From: Verrucomicrobiia bacterium
GTDB taxonomy: Bacteria > Verrucomicrobiota > Verrucomicrobiia > Limisphaerales > CAIMTB01
Reading direction: 5' to 3'
DNA length: 64,000 bases
Assembly (NCBI GenBank): GCA_019634625.1
Contig: JAHCBA010000008.1
Span: forward strand, 124,001-188,000
Below the pieces are notes generated by a model that saw only the letters and a list, made by a program, of their open reading frames with translations, had not been told where the DNA came from and did no database searches. Made by a program: the position numbers and the translations under genes. Shown piece after piece: positions 15,897 to 27,900 of this stretch (within the stretch, counting starts at the first letter, position 1; each line of letters starts with the position of its first letter).

Positions 15897-17942
15897 ATGT
15901 CGGAAGATCCGAAGCCCACCGATAATCCCCGCGCCCCCCGTGGCGGCGACCCGCGCGTCCCCACCCGGGGATGGCTGTTTCTCATCGCAATCCTCGGGTT
16001 CCTTCCACTCCTCTTCATGCTCCGGCGTCAGGCCGACACGAAGTTCCACCCGCTCTCGCCGTCCGAGTTCTTCTCCAAACTCGAGTCCGGGCAGATCGTT
16101 CAGGGGACCATCACCTTCGATCCCCAGTCGCCCCTGCAGGAGATCACCGGCAGATACCTTGCCACCTCCGAGTCCGCTTCCGGCAGCCTGATCGGCAGCG
16201 ACGGCTCGACGGCCCGCGAAACACCCTTCGTCACCCGGGTCGTTCTCGTCGAGGACGACGTCAAGGATCTGCAGCGCAATTCGCGCTTCGAGGTCAAGAC
16301 ACCCAACACCTACCTGATGAACGTCTTCGTCACGGTGGTGCTTCCCTTCCTCCTCCTTGCCGCCCTGATCTACTTCTTCTTCATCCGGCAGATCAAGATG
16401 GCGGGCCGCGGCGCCCTCAGCTTTGGAAAGAGCCGGGCCCGGATGCTCACCAAGGAGAAGAACAAGACCACCTTCAAGGACGTCGCCGGGGTCGAGGAGG
16501 CCAAGGACGAGGTCTCGGAGCTGGTGGATTTCCTCCGGGACCCCAAGCGCTTCCAGAAACTCGGCGGCCGGATCCCCAAGGGCATCCTGATGGTCGGCCC
16601 GCCCGGTACCGGCAAGACGCTCCTTGCCAAGGCCATCGCCGGCGAGGCGGATGCCGCCTTCTACAGCATCAGCGGCTCGGACTTCGTGGAGATGTTCGTC
16701 GGCGTGGGGGCCAGCCGCGTGCGCGACATGTTCGAGCAGGCCCGCAAGAACACCCCCTGCCTGATCTTCATCGACGAGATCGACGCCGTCGGGCGCAGTC
16801 GCGGCGTCGGCCTCGGCGGCGGCAACGACGAGCGGGAACAGACCCTCAATGCGCTCCTCGTCGAGATGGACGGCTTCGACACCCAGGAGGGCATCATCAT
16901 CATCGCCGCCACCAACCGGCCCGATGTCCTGGATCCCGCCCTTCTCCGCCCCGGCCGCTTCGACCGCCAGATCACCGTCAATCTCCCCGACGTCAAGGGA
17001 CGCGAGGCCATCCTCAAAGTCCATGCCCGCAGCGTGAAGCTGGACCCCATGGCGGATCTCGCCGTGATCGCCCGGGGCACCCCCGGGTTCTCCGGGGCGG
17101 AACTCGCCAACCTCCTCAACGAGGCCGCACTTCTCGCCGCCCGCACGGGGAAGAAGGCCGTCGGCATGAAGGAACTCGAGGAGGCCCGCGACAAGGTCCG
17201 CTGGGGCCGCGAACGCCGAAGCCTGGCCATGACCGACGAGGAGAAGCGCTTCACCGCCTGGCACGAGGCAGGCCACGCCCTGGTCAATGTCCTCCTCAAC
17301 CACACCTACCCGCTCCACAAGGTCACCATCATCCCTCGCGGTCAGTCCCTCGGTTCCACCATGTACCTTCCCGAGAAGGACATCATCAACCAGGGCCGCA
17401 AACAGATGCTGGATGTCATCGCCGTGATCATGGCCGGGCGGATCGCCGAGGAGGTGATCTCGGGCGACATCTCGACCGGAGCCTCCAGCGACATCAAACA
17501 GGCCACCAACCTCGCCCGCTCCATGGTCTGCCAGTGGGGCATGAGCAGCAAGCTGGGCATGGTTCAATACGGGTCCGACGACGAATACTTCCTCGGGCGC
17601 GACATGGTCCGTCGCAAGGACTACAGCGAAGCCACCGCCCGCGAGATCGACGAGGAGGTGCGGAAGATCATCGAGGTCCAAAACCAGGTCGCCCGCGAAC
17701 TGATCGAGTCCCACCGGGCCCACCTCGAGACCATCGCCAAGGCGCTGCTCGAATACGAGACCCTGGAGGGTTGGCAGGTCCGGGAGATCATCCAGACCGG
17801 CAAGTTCACCCCCCCTGAGCCGACCCCCAACGTCGATCCGCCCTCCGGTGCCGACGCCGCCACGGTGCTGCCGGAGGTCCCCAAGCCACCGGCTCCGCCC
17901 AAGCTCCCCGGCCTCGGCGCCCCGGCCCCTGCGGCCATCTGA
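15897..17942 (+). CDS. ftsH: ATP-dependent zinc metalloprotease FtsH
   Basis: A 681-residue membrane AAA+ protease that degrades misassembled membrane proteins and regulatory factors. Two membrane helices (about residues 25-43 and 146-164) flank a small periplasmic domain. The AAA module has Walker A GPPGTGKT (about 234), Walker B LIFIDEID (about 289) and the second region of homology RPGRFDRQ (about 355). The zinc protease site is HEAGH (456-460). The C-terminus is Pro/Ala-rich. It is the usual length for the family and starts with ATG (MSEDPKP). Confidence 0.97.
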   Translation: MSEDPKPTDNPRAPRGGDPRVPTRGWLFLIAILGFLPLLFMLRRQADTKFHPLSPSEFFSKLESGQIVQGTITFDPQSPLQEITGRYLATSESASGSLIGSDGSTARETPFVTRVVLVEDDVKDLQRNSRFEVKTPNTYLMNVFVTVVLPFLLLAALIYFFFIRQIKMAGRGALSFGKSRARMLTKEKNKTTFKDVAGVEEAKDEVSELVDFLRDPKRFQKLGGRIPKGILMVGPPGTGKTLLAKAIAGEADAAFYSISGSDFVEMFVGVGASRVRDMFEQARKNTPCLIFIDEIDAVGRSRGVGLGGGNDEREQTLNALLVEMDGFDTQEGIIIIAATNRPDVLDPALLRPGRFDRQITVNLPDVKGREAILKVHARSVKLDPMADLAVIARGTPGFSGAELANLLNEAALLAARTGKKAVGMKELEEARDKVRWGRERRSLAMTDEEKRFTAWHEAGHALVNVLLNHTYPLHKVTIIPRGQSLGSTMYLPEKDIINQGRKQMLDVIAVIMAGRIAEEVISGDISTGASSDIKQATNLARSMVCQWGMSSKLGMVQYGSDDEYFLGRDMVRRKDYSEATAREIDEEVRKIIEVQNQVARELIESHRAHLETIAKALLEYETLEGWQVREIIQTGKFTPPEPTPNVDPPSGADAATVLPEVPKPPAPPKLPGLGAPAPAAI

Positions 17943-17987
17943 TCCCCCAAACTCGCCCTCGCCTCGGCGGTGGCTCCCTGCCACACT

Positions 17988-18017
17988 CCCCGGCCCGCGC
18001 GGCTCGCCGTGCCGGGG
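17988..18017 (+). terminator. Possible weak hairpin between ftsH and alaS
   Basis: CCCCGGC and GCCGGGG are separated by 16 bases, 27 bases before the alaS start. There is no T run, so it is at best a weak attenuator or simply GC-rich coincidence. The two genes are in the same direction, 101 bases apart. Confidence 0.25.
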
Positions 18018-18043
18018 ATCTCTTCCTTGCCGCCATGCACGTG

Positions 18044-20776
<2,733 letters not shown>

Positions 20777-20791
20777 AAGGCACCGGTCCGA

Positions 20792-21364
20792 TCACGCGAT
20801 CGCCGGTGCGGCCGGGTCGGGCGGAGGCGCCATCCCGGCCTGATGCTCGACCCAGCGGGCCAGGAGCCACAGGAGATCGCTGAGCCGGTTCAGATAGATC
20901 ACGATCTCCTCGTTGCGGAGCTGATCCGCCTCCTCCAACGCGCAAACCCGGCGCTCCGCCCGCCGCGCCGTGGTCCGCGCCAGATCGAGGGCCGCCGCAT
21001 CCGCCGTGTGTCCCGGGGTCGCCCAACCCCGGAAACTGACGTTCTGCCCCTCGATCTCCGCCACCCAGCCATCCAGTTTGTCAATCAGGTCCGGCGTGAC
21101 CCGCGGATAGCCGTCGGCCGCGTACCGGGGCAGGTCGTCCACCGCCGTCGCCAACTCGCCCATCACGGTCACCAGATCCTTCTGGATCGGCAGCAGGCAC
21201 TCCCGCACAAACGCATGGTCCGTCGTCGCCCGCGCCAGCCCGAGGGCTGCGTTCAGCTCGTCCACCGTTCCATACGCCTCGACGCGCGGGTGGGATTTCG
21301 AGACGCGACGGTTGTACATCAGTCCGGTGGTGCCGCGGTCTCCGGTTCGGGTGGCAATGCTCAT
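20792..21364 (-). CDS. Cob(I)alamin adenosyltransferase, PduO type
   Basis: A 190-residue ATP:cob(I)alamin adenosyltransferase making adenosylcobalamin. The ATP-binding N-terminus is RTGDRGTTGL (about residues 6-15), followed by the conserved VEAYGTVDELNAALG (about 28-42). RTTARRAERRV (about 129) and YLNRLSDLLWLLAR (about 156-169) complete the signature. The ATG at 21364 (MSIATRTGD) is preferred because the motif must be near the N-terminus. It ends convergently with alaS 15 bases away. Cobalamin-dependent enzymes are not in the window. Confidence 0.93.
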   Translation of the reverse strand: MSIATRTGDRGTTGLMYNRRVSKSHPRVEAYGTVDELNAALGLARATTDHAFVRECLLPIQKDLVTVMGELATAVDDLPRYAADGYPRVTPDLIDKLDGWVAEIEGQNVSFRGWATPGHTADAAALDLARTTARRAERRVCALEEADQLRNEEIVIYLNRLSDLLWLLARWVEHQAGMAPPPDPAAPAIA

Positions 21365-21468
21365 GGTGGCAACAAGGCCGGGCAGTATGGTGAAAACCCG
21401 CCGTCCCGCCACCGAGCAAAATTGACGGCCCGGAGCAGCGGGTTAGTGTCCGCCGCCGCGCCTCCGTC

Positions 21469-21720
21469 ATGAACGCCAAGATCATCCTCAAGTCCCTCTT
21501 CCTGGTTCTGGTCCTGCTGTTGCTCGTGCTGATGGGGATGCACAACCGTGGAACGGTCGATTTCGTGCTCCCGCCCCTGATCGAGAAGGCCATCAAACAG
21601 CCCGCCGCCCTCATGTACTTCGCCTTCTTCGCCATCGGCTTCCTCACCGGCACCATCGTCTGGGCCGGCGGCGGAACCAAGGGCGGCTCGGGAAGTCGCG
21701 GCGGAGGAGACCGCAAGTAG
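21469..21720 (+). CDS. Small two-helix membrane protein, LapA-like
   Basis: An 83-residue protein with two membrane helices (about residues 8-25, LKSLFLVLVLLLLVLMGMH, and 48-66, LMYFAFFAIGFLTGTIVW) and a Gly-rich basic tail. Size and layout, including a short polar segment with NRGTVDFVLPP between the helices, match LapA/DUF1049 lipopolysaccharide-assembly-type proteins. It starts 104 bases from the divergent adenosyltransferase and ends two bases before the next gene, so the pair is co-transcribed. Functional assignment is tentative. Confidence 0.65.
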   Translation: MNAKIILKSLFLVLVLLLLVLMGMHNRGTVDFVLPPLIEKAIKQPAALMYFAFFAIGFLTGTIVWAGGGTKGGSGSRGGGDRK

Positions 21721-21722
21721 GC

Positions 21723-22703
21723 ATGCCGCCCCGACATCGCCCTCCCGCCGGCTGCCGGTTCCCCGTCCGGCCGTCCATCTCGATCCCCCGGGTTCTGGGC
21801 GCCATCCTCGCCGCCGGATCCCTCCTCCTGCCTGCCCACGCCCCTGCCGCGACGACCCCGCCGGACGCATGGCTGCCCGCCGGGTGGACCCACCCGGCCA
21901 GCGCCGCCATCGACCGGGACGACGCCCTGTACCAGCGCCTCGCGGGTCGATCCTCGGGTCGCCGCCTCGAAATCCGATGGGAACCGGAGCCGGGTCCGGA
22001 GGTGGACCATGCCACCGCCTGGGTCAGCACCGACCCCCTCGACGAACGGGTCGTCCGCGATTGGCGGACGGTTCCCATGGAACGGGAATCCGGCGCATGG
22101 ACCGCGCGAATCGCCCTCCCGACCATCGACGCCCCCTCCCTCTACTTCGTCCAGGCCGGCCGGAACGGCCGCGTCACCGCCTCCCCGGCCCGGGCCTTTC
22201 ACCCGCGCCCCGCCGGCTGGGATGCACCCACCTACCCGTTCAGTGGCTACCTCGAAGGATTCGAGGACGGTGCCGACGCCTGGGAACTCGTCGCCGGTGG
22301 CAAATCCGGGGACCTCTCCGTCAGTGCCCAGGCCCTCTCCGGTCGCGCCGCACTGCGCGTCCAGGTCCCGTCCGGGCGCGGCTCGGTCACCATAGGCTCC
22401 GCGCGCCTCCGGGGCTGGATGATCGAGGAACACCGGCCCCTGGCCGTGCGCTTGGCCGTACGGACGGAATTCGCCAGCGGCCGCGTGCACCTCAGCCTCC
22501 ACAGCCGCGCCCGAACCCCCGACCTGGCCGTGCATCCGGCCGCCTGGGGGGTGATGGTGGACGATCGATGGCGCCGCGTCGAAGTGCCCCTCGGCGATTT
22601 CGCCAGCCTGCGCGCCCCCCAAGTGGATTGGCTGACGATTCAGTTCTTCGCCGACAGCGGGACCGCATTGCTTCTGGACGACGTGGAATTGGTGATGCGC
22701 TGA
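21723..22703 (+). CDS. Exported protein of unknown function
   Basis: A 326-residue secreted protein that I do not recognise. An N-terminal signal sequence is visible at about residues 20-43 (ISIPRVLGAILAAGSLLLPAHAPA). The middle resembles a fibronectin-like strand set (RLEIRWEPEPGPEVDHA, about residues 80-96). The C-terminal half (from GYLEGFEDGADAWELVAGG, about residue 176) resembles a carbohydrate-binding jelly-roll ending in LLLDDVELV. Its last 64 bases overlap the end of the convergent amidase gene. It follows the LapA-like gene by two bases. A binding function is a guess from fold-like features. Confidence 0.6.
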   Translation: MPPRHRPPAGCRFPVRPSISIPRVLGAILAAGSLLLPAHAPAATTPPDAWLPAGWTHPASAAIDRDDALYQRLAGRSSGRRLEIRWEPEPGPEVDHATAWVSTDPLDERVVRDWRTVPMERESGAWTARIALPTIDAPSLYFVQAGRNGRVTASPARAFHPRPAGWDAPTYPFSGYLEGFEDGADAWELVAGGKSGDLSVSAQALSGRAALRVQVPSGRGSVTIGSARLRGWMIEEHRPLAVRLAVRTEFASGRVHLSLHSRARTPDLAVHPAAWGVMVDDRWRRVEVPLGDFASLRAPQVDWLTIQFFADSGTALLLDDVELVMR

Positions 22704-23794
22704 CCCGGAGACGGGGCGCGTTCGACCGCCTGGGCGTAAGCCCGAAGGCCGGCCACGATCGAAGCCGCCGCCTGTCGGCGCCCGGCCTCGCTGTAGATCC
22801 ATCGGGCATCCGACGGGTTGGACATGAAGCCCAGTTCCACCAGCGCCGCCGGCATCTCCGCCAGGCGAAGAATCACAAACCGCGCCCGGCGCACCCCCCG
22901 GTCCACCGTTCCAGGAAGATCCCGGACCAGGGCCCGCTGGAGGTGGTAGGCGAGCAGCAGATTGCGCGGATCGTGACGGTTGCCGGCTGCCTCCTGCCAG
23001 GGACCCGCGTCGACACTCGCGTTGGTGGATCGGGCGCCCTCCGGGGTGAGGGCGTACACCTCCACCCCGCTCGCCTCCGATCCCCCATTGGGACTGGCAT
23101 TGAAGTGAAGACTGACCAGCAGATCCGCCCCCCGCCGCTGGGCGATGGCCGCCCGTTCCACCAGATCCACCGTTTCGTCGGACTCGCGGGTCATGATCAC
23201 CTGGAAACCGGCCCTCACCAACTGACGCCGCACTTCCTCCGCCAATGCCAGGGTGTAGGTCTTCTCCAGCCGTGTGCCGTTCTTCTGTCCCGGCTCCCGC
23301 CCCCCATGGCCGGGGTCCAGGCAGATCGTTCGCACCCGCCCGCCCGCCACGTACGGTCCGGGCCGGATCAGCGGCTGCAGCACCCCGTCCAGATCCTGCA
23401 CCGCCACCCAGACCTCCCCGTTCACCAGCCGCACCGGATGCGAAAGCCAGACCGCCACCCCGTTGAAGGTGATCCGGCTCGCCTCCGTAAGCAGCGCCAT
23501 CCGGATCTCCGGCCCGGTCACCAGAATATCCCGGGAGAGCGGCGCCCGTTCGACCCGCAACCCCTGCAGCCGCGCCCAATCCTCCAGACGCCGGTAGGGA
23601 CGGCTGGATGGCTGGGAGGCCTCGAAAACACTGCCGGCGACAGGGCGCGGCTCGGGCAATCCCAAGCCGCCCGCCACCAGGGCCAGCGCCAGCACCGTCC
23701 GGCCAGCCGTCCGCCAGGAACGGGATGCCACGGATCGCAGACCTCCGCCCGAACCGCCAGGACGGGCGGCGCCAATAGTGGGTGGGTTCAACAC
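22640..23794 (-). CDS. N-acetylmuramoyl-L-alanine amidase (Amidase_3, AmiC-like)
   Basis: A 384-residue exported zinc amidase that removes stem peptides from peptidoglycan. The catalytic domain holds the first zinc ligand in CLDPGHGGREPGQKNG (about residue 160), the Glu ligand after KTYTLALAEEV, LVSLHFNASPNGGSEASG (about 221-238) and VELGFMSNPSD (about 310). A signal-type segment is at about residues 32-48. The N-terminal region resembles copper-amine-oxidase-N-like domains. The GTG at 23794, 22 bases after the pseudopilin stop, is chosen; the longer frame would overlap that gene, and a GTG at 23731 is an alternative. Confidence 0.85.
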   Translation of the reverse strand: MLNPPTIGAARPGGSGGGLRSVASRSWRTAGRTVLALALVAGGLGLPEPRPVAGSVFEASQPSSRPYRRLEDWARLQGLRVERAPLSRDILVTGPEIRMALLTEASRITFNGVAVWLSHPVRLVNGEVWVAVQDLDGVLQPLIRPGPYVAGGRVRTICLDPGHGGREPGQKNGTRLEKTYTLALAEEVRRQLVRAGFQVIMTRESDETVDLVERAAIAQRRGADLLVSLHFNASPNGGSEASGVEVYALTPEGARSTNASVDAGPWQEAAGNRHDPRNLLLAYHLQRALVRDLPGTVDRGVRRARFVILRLAEMPAALVELGFMSNPSDARWIYSEAGRRQAAASIVAGLRAYAQAVERAPSPGQRITNSTSSRSNAVPLSAKN

Positions 23795-23816
23795 GGTGAG
23801 GACTTGGCGACCGGCC

Positions 23817-24605
23817 TCACCGCTTTCGCATCGACCCGCGCTCGTTGATCCACGGCACATCCCGCGGACCCCGCCGGGTTCCGGCCACGCCCGGGCGCAG
23901 CGTGTCCGGGTCCTTCCACTTGCGGATCTCCGCATGGCCGTCCGCAAACGACAGCCCGCTGGCCCCGTTGTGATAGATCGCGGGAAGATTCCCCCAATCC
24001 TCCGTCCGGTTCACAAACACCAGGAAGTACCCGTCATCGATGCTCTCCTCCCGCTCGTCGATGAAGACAAACTGGCTCGATGGCAGGGTGATGTCCGTCA
24101 GCTTGCGATAGGTCCACCACCCTTCCCGCTCGAGATCCTGGGTATGCCAGGAATTGCCGTTCATGCAGCCGTTCATCGAGATGCTCCGCGTCCGCGGATG
24201 CCGCTGGCCTCCGATCCGCACCATGAACTTGTCCGCCGGGCACTTGTAGATCTCCACCGCGGGATTGTACGGGTACAGCAGCCCGTGCGGCGGCTTCAGC
24301 AGGTTCACATTCGTGCAGTCCGAAAGATTGACCGGGCCCGCCGTGGTGTGGATCCAACCTCCCACCCACCCGCCCCGTGCCGTCCCATCCACATTCGGCG
24401 GCAGCTTCTCCTCGTGGTCCCCCGAGTACATGATCCACGCCAGCGACAACTGCTTCCCGTTGTTCAGGCACTTGATCCCGTCCGCCTTCGTCTTTGCCTT
24501 GGCCAGCGCCGGAAGAAGCATGCTGGCCAGAATCGCGATGATCGCGATGACCACCAGCAACTCGATCAGGGTGAAGCCGCGCGGTCCTCCGTTGGGCGCT
24601 TTCAT
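23817..24605 (-). CDS. Type II secretion-like pseudopilin with H-X9-DG motif
   Basis: A 262-residue prepilin-like protein. The type III leader ends at G10, followed by [20 protein letters not shown], with the Glu at +5. The globular domain contains [12 protein letters not shown] and the H-X9-DG signature ([12 protein letters not shown], about residues 220-231). Such proteins occur in dozens of copies in Verrucomicrobia and Planctomycetes and probably assemble into secretion pseudopili or surface fibres. It is upstream of the amidase on the same strand and may share its transcript. A single copy is in this window. Confidence 0.9.
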   Translation of the reverse strand: MKAPNGGPRGFTLIELLVVIAIIAILASMLLPALAKAKTKADGIKCLNNGKQLSLAWIMYSGDHEEKLPPNVDGTARGGWVGGWIHTTAGPVNLSDCTNVNLLKPPHGLLYPYNPAVEIYKCPADKFMVRIGGQRHPRTRSISMNGCMNGNSWHTQDLEREGWWTYRKLTDITLPSSQFVFIDEREESIDDGYFLVFVNRTEDWGNLPAIYHNGASGLSFADGHAEIRKWKDPDTLRPGVAGTRRGPRDVPWINERGSMRKR

Positions 24606-24675
24606 CGGTACGCTCCATGCCAGACAGCCGCGTGCCCCGAGTCAAGCCCGCCGTGCCGGTGCCCGGCGGCGTTCG

Positions 24676-24834
24676 GTGCATCCCGGAGTTGTGGGTGAGG
24701 AGGCGGCAGATCGGAGGGACGAGCTCCGCGAGTCCCCGACCCAACGCGCCACTCCCTTGCGGCCTCGCGGAACCCGGCCCTCCGAAGCGCCGCTTCGCGA
24801 AGTTCGCACCTCTCCCCACAATTCCGGGATGCAC
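24676..24834 (+). repeat. Long palindromic repeat, copy C
   Basis: A full 159-base copy from GTGCATCCCGG to CCGGGATGCAC. The outer arms pair over about 26 bases with few mismatches. The inner arms are TCGGAGGGACGAGCTCCGCG and the complement of TCGGAGGGCCGGGTTCCGCG. A small third hairpin (GAAGCGCCGCTTC) lies between the inner and outer right arms. It is in the divergent gap between the pseudopilin gene and the giant exported gene, 83 bases from the latter's ATG. Confidence 0.93.
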
Positions 24835-24917
24835 GGGCCCGGGGGCCCGCTCCACGCCGCTGTTGATGCGGGGCCGGGAACGGGTAAGGTCGCCGCCGCC
24901 CAAACCCGCACTCTTCT

Positions 24918-27900
24918 ATGGAATCGCCTTTGCGCCCCTGGAGTCCCCTGGTCCTGCTGTTGGTCTTGTGTTCAGGTAACCGGATCGCGTCGGGGGAGGA
25001 ATGGACGATCGACCGGGGACGGGACCACGCGGTACGGCAGCGCTGGGTGGAAGGCGGCGAAGGGGGCGGGCGGGTGGCGACCTGGATCCGGCTCGAACCG
25101 GGGATGCACTTCCGCGATCCGGACACCGGCGGGTGGCGGGAGACGCGGGAGGAGATCGAGATCACGGCGACGGGGGCGGTGGCGCGGCACGGGCCACACC
25201 GGGCGATCTTTTCGCCCAACGTCAACGATCCGGCAGGAACATTGGATTTCGAGATCGAGCCAGGGGTGCGGCTGCGGAGTTCGGTGCTGGCGCTGCGATA
25301 CTTCGATCCGTTGAGCGGACGCGACGCGGTGGTGGCGGTGGTGCGGGATGCGCGTGGGGAGTTGCTGCCGCCAAACCAGATCCTCTATCGGGGGGCCTTC
25401 GACGCGGTGCGGGCGGACGTGGTGTACACCTACCGGAAGGACGGGATGGCGGCGGATGTGGTGCTGCGGGAGGTGCCGCCTTCGCCGGCGACGTTTGGAC
25501 TGAACCCGGAGACAGCCCGGTTGGAGGTGGTGACCGAGTTCTTCGAGACGCCGGAGCCGCAGAAGCGGCGGCGCACCCTGGCGACGGTGTCGGACCCGCG
25601 CCTGCGGGCCCGGGTGGCGGAGCCGGACTGGGTGGACGAGGCGCTGCATTTCGGGGAGGCGCGGATCGGCGAGGGCCGGGCGTTCGCGTGGTCGGCGCGG
25701 GAGGCGGCCGCGTTCCGTCCGGACGCCCATGCGGTGGTGGGAAAGCACTGGGTGCGGACGGGACCGCGGCGCGCGATCCTGATCGAATCGGTGGAGTACG
25801 CGCGGCTGTTCGACGCATTGCTGGAGCTGCCGGGACCTCCGGCGCGGGTGCAGACCTTGCGGGCGGAGGTGCGGGCCGCGGCGGAACAAACCCCGGAGGC
25901 GCGGCGGCTGGCAGCATTCGAGCGTTGGGCGGCGGGCGGACTGGAACCGGCGGAGCGAATCGGGGCGGGGTTGCTGCCGGAGCGGCAGTGGGCGGGCGTG
26001 TCGGGCGGTTTTGACCGGCCGATGGAACTGGCGTCGGCGGCCGTGCGGGACGAGCCGGGGGTGGTGGTGGACTGGACGGCGCTGACGGCGTCGTACGTGG
26101 ATTTCACGTTCTCGGCGACGAACACGTATCTCGTGGCCGGGAACTGCTGGTTCACGGGGACCACGGTGATCGAAGGGGGAACGGTGGTGAAATTCCCGGC
26201 GCACGACGGGACCGCGTTTCACGGGGTGACCCTCGACGGGCCCCTGGCGAGCCACACCGGGCCCTACCGGTCGGCGATCTTCACGGCCGACCACGATAAC
26301 ACCGTGGGCGAATCGATCGCGGTGGGGATGCCGGGATTGAAGACGGACTACGGATGGATGCCGCTGCGGTTCGTGGACCGGGGCGAGCCGGTTGTGGTCG
26401 AGCATTTCCGGTTCAAGCACGGCGCGCACGGCGTGTATTTCCAGGGGAACAATCCGGACAACGCCGTGCGGCATTCCCAGTTCGTGAACTGCCGGTACCC
26501 GGTGTGGAACACGGCCGGGACCCCGGTGCGCCTTGAAAACGTGCTCATCGACGGGCTCAAGACTCCGGGGGCGGCGTTGTCGGGCAGCGGGACGCCGTTC
26601 ATCGGGGAACACCTGACCGTGCATGGGATGGCGCAGCTTCTGAACGGCGGAACGCTGGTGCTGACCAACAGCCTGATCGCCGGGGTGGCCTCGGCGGGGA
26701 GTTACAGCGGCGCGGGCAATCACCAGGCGGCCAGCGCGGCCGGCCTGTTCCAGACGGTGGGCACGGGCCACTTCTATCTGGCCCCCGGGAGTCCGTTGCG
26801 CGACGCCGGCGTGACGGGCATCAACCCGGCCTTGAGCGGGGAACTGGCCGGGTTGACGACGCACGCGCCGGTGGTGCTCGGAGCGGACATCGGGTCCTCC
26901 GTGACGCTCGAACCGCAGGCCCAGCGGGACACGGGCATTCCGGATATCGGCTACCACTACGCCCCGATCGACCACGTGGTGAGCGGGCGCAGCGTGACCC
27001 ACGCCACACTGGGTCTGACCAACGGGGTGGTCCTGGGCGTGTTCGGTCCGGCCGGGTTTCGGTTGGAAAGCGGCGCACGGATCGATTCCGACGGGATGCC
27101 CGGAGTGCCGAACCGGATCGTGTATTACACAGCGGTGCAGGAGCAATCGACCCTCGGCTGGATGGCGCCGGCCGGCGAGGTGGGTCTGTTCGAGTTGGAG
27201 ATCCCATCCGGCGGCCCGGCGCCGGAGATCCGCTTCACCTTCACCGAGGTGTCCATGCCGGCGGAACTCCCCGCTCGGCGCCGGCTCGTGCGGCAGTCCG
27301 CGAACGGGCCGCTCCGGCTGACCTCGCTCCACTCGCACTGGGCCGGGCTGGACTTCGAAGTGCGCGGGGACCACCCGGGAACGGCCCTCGTGCTGAACAA
27401 CAACATCCTCGAACACGGCCGCTTCGCCGTCACGGAATCGGCGTCCCCCGGTCAGCACGCGGTGGGGCTGCTGGCGTACAACAACCTGTTCCGGGGCGGC
27501 CACGTCGGACTGGCAAGCGATCGTCCCGGTTCGGCCTGGGTCGTTCGGGACAACCTGTTCGATGCCGACACCCTCACGGCGGCGCCCGGATCGGGCAGCT
27601 TTTCGCACAACGGATTCCGGGCGGGCCTGGCGGCTTTCGGATCGGCGGCGGTGACCGGATTGGAACCGGACTATGTCGCGACGGCCCTGGGAAGGTATGC
27701 CTATCCGTCCAGTGGCGGGGTGACGAGTCTGGCGGGGCTGATCGACGCGGGCAGCCGGTCGGCGGGCGCGGCGGGGCTTTACCACTTCACGACGCGGGCC
27801 GACGGGCAGAAGGAAGGGTTCACGACCGTGGACATCGGATTTCACTATCTCGATCCGGTGGACACCGACGGGGACGGGATCCCCGACTGGATCGAGGATC

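Noticed and set aside
24600-24950. Origin or terminus suggested by the switch from C-rich to G-rich plus strand near 24.7 kb
   Set aside because: The preference changes back and forth gene by gene further right and even inside the kinase gene, so it is not a simple replication-strand switch.
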